From positions 33,591 through 97,590 of the forward strand of contig JAQCIK010000006.1 in NCBI GenBank assembly GCA_027592035.1: a stretch of 64,000 nucleotides of DNA, read 5' to 3'. Position numbers and translations under genes: made by a program. The notes under the pieces were generated by a model, which was not told the DNA's origin, made no database searches, and saw only the letters and a list, made by a program, of their open reading frames with translations. Of this stretch, positions 51,770-59,218 are shown piece after piece. The DNA comes from Casp-actino8 sp001510455 (lineage in GTDB: Bacteria > Actinomycetota > Acidimicrobiia > Acidimicrobiales > Ilumatobacteraceae). How positions within the stretch are numbered: position 1 is the first letter of the stretch; each line of letters begins with the position of its first letter.

Positions 51770-52741
51770 ATGACCCTGTCCCCCGCCGTCGAATCGGATC
51801 TGCCCCAACTCGTGGACCTGGTCAACCGGTGCCATGCCGAGGACGGACCGAACATCCGGGTCGAGCTCGAGGAGTTCCGACAAGAACTGAACTCGAGTCT
51901 CACGAGGATGAATCGTGATGTTCGCGTGCACCGGAACGGCCCGGACTCCGGTTCGGTGACCGGTGTCGTCTGGACGATCCACTTGCCGTCGAGGGAGAGC
52001 CCCCAGCGTTGCGACATCGAGGGCTAGGTCGATCCGACGATGCGCGGTCGCAGACTCGGACGGCAACTCCTCTCCTGGGGCATCGATCATGCCCGTGAGT
52101 TGCTGACATCGGTTCCCGGCCACCCTGCGCGCGCGATTCGAACGACTCGCACGTCGACCAACCGCTCGGCCGAGGTGCTTCATCGAGAGCTGGGATTCAC
52201 CGAAGTCCGGTGGTTCGACGATCTCGAGCGTTCACTCGTCGACATCCCCGCTCTCGTCCGCGTTCCCGGCATCGACATCGAGCCGTGGCCGTCCGAAGAC
52301 GACGACGAAGGCGACAGCGTGCGGCGTGTGAAGAACGCTGCGTTCGCCGATCACTGGGGGTCGGTTCCCACCACGATCGACGGCTGGCGCGAAATGGTGC
52401 ACGGATACGCCGGACGACCCGACCTCTCGTCGATCGCCCGCGACCGAACGAGTGGTGACGTCGTGGGATTGCTCCTGACTCGTCGCTACCCGGCCGACGA
52501 CGCAGTGACCGGGCGCCGAGAAGCGTGGATCAACACTCTTGGCACCCTGTCGTCCCACCGGGGACGTGGCGTCGCTACGGCCCTTCTCGTCGATGCCCTG
52601 CATCGATACCGCGACCACGGCCTGACCCACGCCATGATCGGCGTCGACGCCGACAACCCGTCTGGCGCTCATCGCTTGTATCGCTCACTCGGCTTCTCGG
52701 ATCACGTTCGCCTCGTCACGAGTGAGATAGTTCTCTCGTGA
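51770..52741 (+). pseudogene. Double-GNAT acetyltransferase (mycothiol synthase MshD-like) interrupted by an in-frame amber codon
   Basis: A single reading frame of 324 codons is broken only by TAG at 52025-52027 (codon 86). Before it is the first half of GNAT domain 1 (PAVESDLPQLVDLVNRCHAED ... WTIHL ... CDIEG); directly after it is motif A of the same domain (VDPTMRGRRLGRQLL), then a full second GNAT domain (GTLSSHRGRGVATALLVDAL). In such proteins this position is commonly Trp or Tyr (EGWVHP or EGYV-like), each one base from TAG. So this is a nonsense mutation, a sequencing error or a read-through stop. MshD acetylates Cys-GlcN-Ins to mycothiol; the assignment is by architecture. It starts 18 nt after tRNA-Leu and its end overlaps the next gene (GTGA). 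Confidence 0.65.
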
Positions 52742-53853
52742 CTGGTGATCTCGTGAGACTCGGCGACCTTCCCACCCCGGCCCTCGTGGTCGACTCGGGG
52801 GCTTTCGAGTTCAACCTCACCACCATGTCGGCGACCCGGCCCGGACTCACGCTGCGCCCCCATGTCAAAGCCCACAAGTGCACGTCACTCGCCGCTCGTC
52901 AGGTAACGACCGGGCACGTCACCTTCACGTGTGCCACACCTCGTGAAGTCGTCGGCATGATCGATGCCGGCATCGGTCGCGAGATCTTGTTGGCCAACGA
53001 GACACTCGATCCGAAGCGCCTCCGCGCCATGAGCGATGCTCAACGACGTTCCGGAATCACCGTCATCGTCGCCGTCGATTCGGCCGAGACCATCGATGCT
53101 GCGGCTTCAGCCGGGATCACCGACGTTCTCGTCGACGTGAACGTCGGACTACCCCGCTGTGGATGTGCGCCCCACGATGCCCCGGAGTTGGCCCGGATCT
53201 CTCACTCACGCGATCTCGTCGTGCGTGGCGTGATGGGCTACGAGGGTCATCTCATGGCACTCCCCGATCGGGACACTCAGCGCGCCAAGGTCCTCGAGTC
53301 GATGACCGTTCTCGTCGACACGTTCGACCAGGTTCTGGACGCCGTCCACGACAGTGATCGTTGCTCCATCATCTCGGCCGGTGGCACGGGAACGTTCGAT
53401 CTGTACGACCCGTCACACCCCGTTCTGTCTCGGGTGAACGAGGTTCAAGCCGGGAGCTACGCCCTCATGGACACACACTACGGCTCCCTCGATCTGCCGT
53501 TCCGACAGGCCCTCTTCGTGGTCGGATCTGTGATCTCCCGAACCGGCGAACCCGGTTCACCCGGTTCACCCGGATCGTGGAGCGTGATCGACGTCGGCCT
53601 GAAATCACTCGGTATGGATCACGGCAATCCCACCGTCGACGGTGCCTCGGTGTGGTTCTGCAGTGACGAGCACACGACACTGAGTTTCGGAGACGGCCCA
53701 GCACCCGAACTCGGATCCCCTGTCCTCGTGCGTCCCGCCCACGTCGACCCCACCGTGGCCATGCACGAAACGATGTATCTCGTGGATGACGCGACTCACG
53801 GTGCTGATGCTCGGATCCTCGACACCTGGCCGGTCGATCTACGGGGCTGGTAG
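52738..53853 (+). CDS. D-threonine aldolase / D-serine dehydratase-family PLP enzyme
   Basis: 371-residue fold-type III (alanine racemase-like barrel) protein. The N-terminus LGDLPTPALVVDS and RPHVKAHKCTSLA, with the PLP Lys44 (or Lys47), are typical. The C-terminal metal site reads RPAHVDPT (His335-x-Asp337). The His-x-Asp pair matches D-threonine aldolases, whereas the D-serine dehydratases of this family use His-x-Cys, so aldol cleavage of D-threonine or phenylserine-type substrates is favoured. A GEPGSPGSPGS linker is inserted near residue 270. Starts with GTG overlapping the GNAT stop. Confidence 0.82.
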   Translation: MTGDLVRLGDLPTPALVVDSGAFEFNLTTMSATRPGLTLRPHVKAHKCTSLAARQVTTGHVTFTCATPREVVGMIDAGIGREILLANETLDPKRLRAMSDAQRRSGITVIVAVDSAETIDAAASAGITDVLVDVNVGLPRCGCAPHDAPELARISHSRDLVVRGVMGYEGHLMALPDRDTQRAKVLESMTVLVDTFDQVLDAVHDSDRCSIISAGGTGTFDLYDPSHPVLSRVNEVQAGSYALMDTHYGSLDLPFRQALFVVGSVISRTGEPGSPGSPGSWSVIDVGLKSLGMDHGNPTVDGASVWFCSDEHTTLSFGDGPAPELGSPVLVRPAHVDPTVAMHETMYLVDDATHGADARILDTWPVDLRGW

Positions 53854-54498
53854 CGCGCGTAGTTCCGTGGCGAGAGCTTGAAACGCTCGCGCCCGGTGCG
53901 AGATCCGGTTTTTCACCTCGTCGCCCAACTCGGCGAAGGTGGATCCCCGAAGATCGTCACCCGAATATTCCTCGGGCACGAACAACGGGTCGAAGCCGAA
54001 GCCGTGCTCGCCACGTTCACTCGACGCGATGGTTCCTCGGCACTCTCCCTCCATGAAGATTTCCCGGACACCGTCACCTTCGGGCCACATCACGATGGCC
54101 ACGGTCACGAAACGTGCTCGGCGAGTCTCGGTCGTGAGACAGCCACGTGACTCCAGGCTCTCCAACAGTTTCTGCCGATTCGCCCCATAGGGGTCGAGGG
54201 CGTGTTCGGGGCGGTCGCTCGCGTAGCGCGCGGTTCGCACACCGAGTTCTCCGGGTAATGCCTCGACGAACAATCCGGTGTCGTCGGCCACCGCCGGTCG
54301 GCCGGTGGCGTCCACGATCGCTCGGGCCTTCAGTCGTGCATTACCGAGCAACGTGTCGGCGTTCTCCTCGACGTCGGGGACGGACTCGGGTCGAGGCAGC
54401 AGTGTCACTGCGTCGCCGAGCAAATTCTCGAACAAATCCTGGATCTCGCGCACCTTGTCGGGGTTGGCCGAAGCGCAGTAGATCTCGCGCTGAGTCAC
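53839..54498 (-). CDS. rdgB: Inosine/xanthosine triphosphate pyrophosphatase (HAM1/RdgB)
   Basis: House-cleaning NTPase hydrolysing dITP/XTP. 219 residues. The N-terminal CASANPDKVREI (SNNxxK-like), the VEENADTLLGNARLKARA block, VADDTGLFVEALPG and the GFGFDPLFVP and NRISHRARAF motifs are clear. It is 7 bp after rph. Its 3' end overlaps the convergent aldolase gene by 15 bp. Confidence 0.95.
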   Translation of the reverse strand: MTQREIYCASANPDKVREIQDLFENLLGDAVTLLPRPESVPDVEENADTLLGNARLKARAIVDATGRPAVADDTGLFVEALPGELGVRTARYASDRPEHALDPYGANRQKLLESLESRGCLTTETRRARFVTVAIVMWPEGDGVREIFMEGECRGTIASSERGEHGFGFDPLFVPEEYSGDDLRGSTFAELGDEVKNRISHRARAFQALATELRALPAP

Positions 54499-54505
54499 GA
54501 GCCCC

Positions 54506-55294
54506 TCAGCTTCGTCGTACGGGTGGCACCGAGATCATCTCGGTCTGCAACGCGAACACTTCGGCCAGTCCACCCTCGGCCAATCCGAGAAGTGAATCGA
54601 GTTCACCGCGACTGAACGACATGCCCTCGGCCGTTCCCTGCACCTCGACGAAACGACCCGAAGGTTCGCCTGAACTTGAACCGGAACCCGAAGCAAGGCT
54701 TCGCAACATCACGACGTTCATGTCGACCTCGGCCCGACTGTCCTCGACGTAGGGAAGGTCGACCACCGGAACACCGTCGACGATGCCGACGCTCACGGCC
54801 GCGCACAGAGAGTGGAGCGGGTGCGACTGAATCGAACCAGCCAGCACCAGGCGCGTCAGAGCATCGTGCAGGGCCAGGTATCCCCCGCAGATGCTGGCCG
54901 TGCGTGTTCCGCCGTCGGCCTGCAACACGTCGCAGTCGACCACGACCTGGCGCTCACCAAGCGCCACCATGTCGCACACGGCGCGCAGACTGCGTCCGAT
55001 CAATCGCTGGATCTCGACGGTGCGGCCACTCTGCTTGCCCTTGGCCGCTTCGCGATCGACTCGCTCGGGTGACGAACCCGGGAGCATCGAATACTCAGCA
55101 GTCACCCAACCCTTACCGCTGCCTTTCATCCATCGCGGTACGTCTTCGTCGACACTCGCCGTGCAGAGCACTCGGGTACGACCGACCGAGACGAGAACGC
55201 TTCCGGCGGCCATCTCGGTGAAATCGCGTTCGAAGGAAACCGGGCGAAGTTGATGGGATTCACGACCGTCGTGTCTGGCGAAAGATGCGGGCAT
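54506..55294 (-). CDS. rph: Ribonuclease PH
   Basis: Phosphorolytic 3' trimming enzyme for tRNA precursors. 262 residues. RPVSFERDFTEMAAGSVLVSVGRTRVLCTASV, the GWVTAEYSMLP motif, SLRAVCDMVALGERQVVVDCDVLQADGGTRTA and the final FVEVQGTAEG are conserved. A Ser/Gly-rich insertion of about 15 residues (about 197-212, LRSLASGSGSSSGEPS) is in the place where most members have MTGDG, probably a surface loop. Between murI (9 bp) and rdgB (7 bp), so operonic. Confidence 0.95.
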   Translation of the reverse strand: MPASFARHDGRESHQLRPVSFERDFTEMAAGSVLVSVGRTRVLCTASVDEDVPRWMKGSGKGWVTAEYSMLPGSSPERVDREAAKGKQSGRTVEIQRLIGRSLRAVCDMVALGERQVVVDCDVLQADGGTRTASICGGYLALHDALTRLVLAGSIQSHPLHSLCAAVSVGIVDGVPVVDLPYVEDSRAEVDMNVVMLRSLASGSGSSSGEPSGRFVEVQGTAEGMSFSRGELDSLLGLAEGGLAEVFALQTEMISVPPVRRS

Positions 55295-55303
55295 GTGGTG
55301 AAT

Positions 55304-56149
55304 CTACTTTCCAGTCGCTTTACCAGGCGCCCACGTCTCGACGCCGACGAGTTCGGGGCCGAGCAACTGACGGCCGAGTGTCTCGAACCATGTGACATCA
55401 CCACTCGAGAAGAAACGGGCAGTTCCCGTGACATCACTCGCCGAGGCGAGTTTTCCGGAACTCTCGAGGAGATCCTTCAATGCGAACGCTGTTTCGTCGG
55501 CCGATGACACCAGAACGACATCGTCACCCAACACGTCGCTGATCACGCGTGCCAAGAACGGATAGTGCGTGCAGCCGAGCAACAGTGCATCGACCTTGGC
55601 CTCGCGCACGGGCGCCAGGAGACGTTCGGCCAACACCGTCACCTCTTCACCACTCGTGCGCCCACGCTCGACGAACTCGACGAAACCCGGGCACGCAGCA
55701 CTCACCAGATCGACACTCGCCCCGAACGACGCCCGAGCAACGGCCCGTTCGTACGAACCCGAGTTGATGGTGCCGATCGTGCCGATCACACCCACCGAAC
55801 CCTTGCGAGTGGCGCGCACCAGAGCTTCGGCCCCCGGATCGATCACACCGATCACCGACACCGACCGGCCAGCGGCTGCGAACTCGGCTTCGAGTTCGTG
55901 CACCGGCAGCGCAGCCGCAGCGGTATTGCAGGCGACCACCACCGCCTTGGCTCCGAAATCGTCGACCAGACTCCACGCGATCTCTCGCGCGTACTCGCGC
56001 ACTTCGCTCAAAGGCTTGTCGCCGAACGGGTAACGACCCGTGTCGCCGATGTAGACGAGGTCTTCGCCGGGCAACAGGTCGATCACGGCACGAGCAACGG
56101 TCAGCCCGCCGAACCCCGAGTCGAACATCCCCACCGGGCCGGTATTCAT
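55304..56149 (-). CDS. murI: Glutamate racemase
   Basis: Makes D-glutamate for peptidoglycan. 281 residues. The N-terminal FDSGFGGLTVARAV and IGDTGRYPFGDK are standard; catalytic Cys74 is in VVACNTAAAA and the second Cys in LLLGCTHYPF. The ATG at 56149 was chosen because TAACGT lies 7 nt upstream and the family begins here; a frame to 56224 overlaps the divergent transporter. First gene of the murI-rph-rdgB operon. Confidence 0.95.
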   Translation of the reverse strand: MNTGPVGMFDSGFGGLTVARAVIDLLPGEDLVYIGDTGRYPFGDKPLSEVREYAREIAWSLVDDFGAKAVVVACNTAAAALPVHELEAEFAAAGRSVSVIGVIDPGAEALVRATRKGSVGVIGTIGTINSGSYERAVARASFGASVDLVSAACPGFVEFVERGRTSGEEVTVLAERLLAPVREAKVDALLLGCTHYPFLARVISDVLGDDVVLVSSADETAFALKDLLESSGKLASASDVTGTARFFSSGDVTWFETLGRQLLGPELVGVETWAPGKATGK

Positions 56150-56156
56150 GTCCTGC

Positions 56157-56175
56157 ACGTTACGGGATCTATCCT
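56157..56175. promoter_or_regulatory. Divergent leaderless-type promoters (murI / EamA transporter)
   Basis: Minus-strand TAACGT (56157-56162) is 7 nt before the murI ATG and plus-strand TATCCT (56170-56175) is 8 nt before the transporter GTG. The two -10s are only 7 bp apart, so the promoters must interfere or alternate. Confidence 0.5.
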
Positions 56176-56183
56176 CGCCCTCC

Positions 56184-57041
56184 GTGCTGACCGCCACCCT
56201 TCTCGCCCTGGGTGCGGCGATCATTCACGCCGGCTGGAACCTGACCGTCAAGACGTCGGGCGATCGGTGGCTGGCACTGTGGGGTCAGATGTCGGCCGCC
56301 GCCCTGGTCGGTCTCCCCCTCGTCGTGATCTCGACGTTTTTCGACGGTTCAGCCGGATTCGTGAGCGGACACCTCACTCTCTCGTCGTGGGGCTGGGCAT
56401 CGCTGTCGGGCCTCATCCACACCGTCTACATCTTCCATCTCGCTCGTTCGTACGACGTGGCCGACTTCAGCGTCACCTACCCGATCGCTCGCGGTGGTGG
56501 AGCGCTCGTCGCCGCGGTTGGTGGCGTGTTGCTCCTGAGCGACGACCTGTCCATCGTGTCGGGTCTCGGCATCGTCATCGTGGTTCTCGGTCTCGGGCTA
56601 CTGGCCGGCCGGGTCGACATCACGCACGTACGCGCTGCTCTGTTGGTCGCTCTCATGATCGGCACCTACACCGTGGTCGACAGCAAAGGCGCCCGATCGA
56701 CCGACAGTTCGGTGTACGCCTGGAGCATCTTCGTGCCCACGGCACTCGGCGTGACGCTCGACGGCGTGCGACGCGGACGTTGGCGCGAGATGACGTCGAG
56801 TGTGGGGAGGTCGTGGCTCCAATACACGATCACCGGCATCGCCTCGGCCGTCACGTACTGGATGGTTCTCGCCGCTGTGAAGCGTGCTCCTGTTGGCTAC
56901 GTGACCGTGTTACGTGAATCGAGTGTCGTGCTCGCTGCCTTCATCGGCTGGAGGTATCTGCGTGAATCGAGCGGGCGCCGGCGAATCATCGCCTCGTTCA
57001 TCGTCTTGGCCGGTCTAGTCACGCTCGTCGTCGGACAGTGA
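56184..57041 (+). CDS. EamA/DMT-superfamily permease
   Basis: 285 residues with ten hydrophobic segments in two repeated halves, the drug/metabolite transporter architecture. The first half opens LTATLLALGAAIIHAGWNLTVK and the second with RAALLVALMIGTYTVVDSKGA. The GTG at 56184 was preferred over an ATG at 56148 whose codon overlaps the divergent murI start. Substrate unknown; DMT proteins move amino acids, nucleosides or drugs. Confidence 0.85.
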   Translation: MLTATLLALGAAIIHAGWNLTVKTSGDRWLALWGQMSAAALVGLPLVVISTFFDGSAGFVSGHLTLSSWGWASLSGLIHTVYIFHLARSYDVADFSVTYPIARGGGALVAAVGGVLLLSDDLSIVSGLGIVIVVLGLGLLAGRVDITHVRAALLVALMIGTYTVVDSKGARSTDSSVYAWSIFVPTALGVTLDGVRRGRWREMTSSVGRSWLQYTITGIASAVTYWMVLAAVKRAPVGYVTVLRESSVVLAAFIGWRYLRESSGRRRIIASFIVLAGLVTLVVGQ

Positions 57042-57076
57042 GATTGTTGGGCCGAGATTTTTGAGCCGAGAATTCT

Positions 57077-58066
57077 CTAGAAGTAAATGATCTTCTCGGC
57101 GTTCGCTTCAGCGGCGTCCAGATCATCGGTGTAAGCACCGGTCGACAGGTACTTCCATCCGCCGTCGCACACGATGAACACGATCGTGCCCTCGTCAATT
57201 TCGGATGCGACCTTCGCCGCACCGGCGAGGGACGCTCCCGACGAGATGCCGGCGAACACGCCGCATTCGAGAACGAGGCGACGCGTCCACTCGATGGATT
57301 CACGCGGACGCACCACTCGCTTGCGATCGAGAATCTCGTAACCGTGCCAGTTGTCGAACACTGGCGGCACGTATCCCTCGTCGAGATTGCGCAGACCCTC
57401 GACACGCTCTCCGAGCGGAGGTTCGACGGCGACGATCTTGACCTCGGGCTTGTGTTCTTTCAGATACCGACCGGTTCCCATGAGCGTGCCGCTCGTACCG
57501 AGACCGGCCACGAAGTGCGTGATCTCGGGAACGTCGCGCAGGATCTCGGGCCCGGTGGTCTCGTAGTGGGCTCGCGGATTGGCGTCGTTGGCGTACTGAT
57601 ACAAGAAGCAGTACTCGGGGTGCTGTGCTGCCATCTCGATGGCTCGCTTCACCGCACCGTTCGAGCCTTCTTCGCCCGGAGTGAGGATCACCTCGGCCCC
57701 GAACACTTCGAGCATCTGGCGACGTTCGATCGACACGCTCGTGGGCATCAGGATCTTGATCGGATAACCCTTGAGACTCGCAATGGCGGCCAAGGCGATA
57801 CCGGTGTTTCCCGACGACGGTTCGAGAATGGTCTGACCGGGTACGAGGCGGCCGTCGGCTTCGGCCTCTTCGATCATCGACTTCGCGATGCGATCCTTCA
57901 CCGACCCGAACGGGTTCTGACTCTCGAGCTTGGCAATGAGTCGAACGTTCGGATTGGGCGACAGACGGCTGACGTCGACGAGCGGGGTGTTGCCGATCAG
58001 ATCGAGGACATCGCGAGCCACGACCGATTCGGCACAGGGCCGGAAGTCTCCGTCCATCGTCGTCAC
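57077..58066 (-). CDS. cysM: Cysteine synthase (CysM-type)
   Basis: 329-residue fold-type II PLP enzyme. PLP Lys57 is in NPFGSVKDR, the substrate loop in EPSSGNTGIALA and the phosphate loop in GLGTSGTLMG; the C-terminal ...DDLDAAEANAEKIIYF resembles mycobacterial CysM, which uses O-phosphoserine with a protein-bound thiocarboxylate. It lies downstream of mec on the same strand, as in M. tuberculosis, but no cysO is between them. The GTG start (58066) has GGAG upstream; an ATG three codons later is possible. Confidence 0.88.
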   Translation of the reverse strand: MTTMDGDFRPCAESVVARDVLDLIGNTPLVDVSRLSPNPNVRLIAKLESQNPFGSVKDRIAKSMIEEAEADGRLVPGQTILEPSSGNTGIALAAIASLKGYPIKILMPTSVSIERRQMLEVFGAEVILTPGEEGSNGAVKRAIEMAAQHPEYCFLYQYANDANPRAHYETTGPEILRDVPEITHFVAGLGTSGTLMGTGRYLKEHKPEVKIVAVEPPLGERVEGLRNLDEGYVPPVFDNWHGYEILDRKRVVRPRESIEWTRRLVLECGVFAGISSGASLAGAAKVASEIDEGTIVFIVCDGGWKYLSTGAYTDDLDAAEANAEKIIYF

Positions 58067-58122
58067 CTCGCTCCTTCGATCATGACCTGGTCAACCGGCG
58101 TGGGGGGCCGATAATTCCTACA

Positions 58123-58137
58123 AATCCTGTCAGGATT
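58123..58137. promoter_or_regulatory. Operator-like palindrome upstream of cysM
   Basis: AATCCTG-T-CAGGATT, a perfect 7-bp inverted repeat 57 bp before the cysM start in an otherwise AT-richer stretch; flanking ACA/TGT add partial symmetry. Resembles sites of Rrf2-type (CymR/IscR) regulators in shape only. Confidence 0.45.
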
Positions 58138-58163
58138 GTAATGAACCTACGGGACGATGCCCA

Positions 58164-58195
58164 CCCGGGCCCGGATTTACCTGGCAACGCCCGGG
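58164..58195 (-). terminator. Hairpin following mec
   Basis: CCCGGGC (58164-58170) and GCCCGGG (58189-58195) pair around an 18-nt loop, 11 bp after the mec stop. No U-tract. Confidence 0.4.
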
Positions 58196-58205
58196 ATTCT
58201 CGGAT

Positions 58206-58670
58206 CTAGCTCACGACCAGGGAAATCTCAGAGATCTCCTGACCCTCGCCCCGGCCCGCATCGATTCTGAACGTTCGGGCTTCGGGCGTCTCCCGCTTCA
58301 GGGTCACGATCAGGTAGTGCCAGGTCGGATCGGGGGCCGCCGCCACGTCCGTGGGGCTCGGATAGGCCTCGGTGTGGGTGTGCGAGTGCATGACCCCCCG
58401 AATCTCGAGTCCGAGGTCGTCGCATTGGCGTTCGGCTCGCAGGTGATCCTTGGGGTCGATCGTGTAGATCCGGGCCGACTGCTCGACGTTGCGGCACGGG
58501 AAGAAGTGGGTGATGTGATCACTGGGATGACCGGGCTGAGCTGGACCCGCCATCAGCCCACACGCTTCGAGTGGGTATTCGACGAGCGCCAGCGCGCACA
58601 GCGCGTCATAGACCTCGGGAGTGACCGAGAGAGTCGGCGTCGTCCCCTCGTCCCTGCGCTTCTCTTCCAC
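58206..58670 (-). CDS. mec: JAMM-type metallopeptidase Mec
   Basis: 154 residues with a complete JAB1/MPN+ (JAMM) centre: Glu35 (PLEACGL), His95-x-His97 (MHSHTHTEAYPSPTD), Ser105 and Asp108. Mycobacterial Mec+ removes cysteine formed on the C-terminus of the sulfur carrier CysO. The same partner CysM is next downstream but CysO is not found. GTG start with TAGCCT 7 nt upstream. Confidence 0.88.
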   Translation of the reverse strand: MEEKRRDEGTTPTLSVTPEVYDALCALALVEYPLEACGLMAGPAQPGHPSDHITHFFPCRNVEQSARIYTIDPKDHLRAERQCDDLGLEIRGVMHSHTHTEAYPSPTDVAAAPDPTWHYLIVTLKRETPEARTFRIDAGRGEGQEISEISLVVS

Positions 58671-58677
58671 GAGGTGA

Positions 58678-58698
58678 AGGCTACGACTTCCGTAGCCT
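58678..58698. promoter_or_regulatory. Palindromic divergent promoter (mec / smpB)
   Basis: AGGCTACG-ACTTC-CGTAGCCT: an 8-bp inverted repeat whose arms are the two opposed TAGCCT -10 hexamers, 7 nt before mec and 10 nt before smpB. Confidence 0.5.
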
Positions 58699-58708
58699 GG
58701 TCGGTCTC

Positions 58709-59185
58709 ATGACTCCGCCGGGCACGAAGATCATCGCCAGCAATCGCAAGGCGCGCCACGACTTCACGATCCTCGACGTCTTCGAGGCCGGCATCGTGCT
58801 TCAGGGTTCCGAAGTGAAGAGTCTGCGCGAGGGGCATGTTCAACTCGTCGACGCCTACGCCCGAATGAACGGTGGCGAAGTGTGGCTGGAGGGCGTCCAC
58901 ATCGCGCCGTATCAGTTCGCTCACGGCGTGGGAGCCCACGATCCGAGCCGCCCGCGCAAGTTGTTGCTGAACCGTGATGAGATCACCCGGATCGACGCTC
59001 GAATCGGTCAGGAGCGGCTCGCCCTCGTGCCGCTGTCGCTCTACTTCAAGGACGGCCGAGCCAAGGTCGAGTTGGCGCTCGCCAAGGGTCGCACCAAGGG
59101 CGACAAACGCCAAGCAATCGCCAAGAAGGATGCTCAGCGCGAAATCGAACGCGAGATGGGCCGGCAACGCAAAGGAAATTACTGA
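58709..59185 (+). CDS. smpB: SsrA-binding protein SmpB
   Basis: Binds tmRNA for trans-translation. 158 residues. The N-terminal IIASNRKARHDFTILDVFEAGIVLQGSEVKSLREG and the C-terminal basic tail KGDKRQAIAKKDAQREIEREM are diagnostic. The ssrA gene itself is not in the window. No Shine-Dalgarno; promoter as above. Confidence 0.97.
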   Translation: MTPPGTKIIASNRKARHDFTILDVFEAGIVLQGSEVKSLREGHVQLVDAYARMNGGEVWLEGVHIAPYQFAHGVGAHDPSRPRKLLLNRDEITRIDARIGQERLALVPLSLYFKDGRAKVELALAKGRTKGDKRQAIAKKDAQREIEREMGRQRKGNY

Positions 59186-59218
59186 GCCAGGTAAGTCGGG
59201 ATATTCAGCTTCGTTGGT

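Noticed and set aside
51670..52027. tRNA with anticodon TAG next to an amber-interrupted gene, read as a possible suppressor
   Set aside because: Anticodon 5'-UAG-3' reads CUA leucine codons; an amber suppressor would need CUA. The proximity is coincidental.
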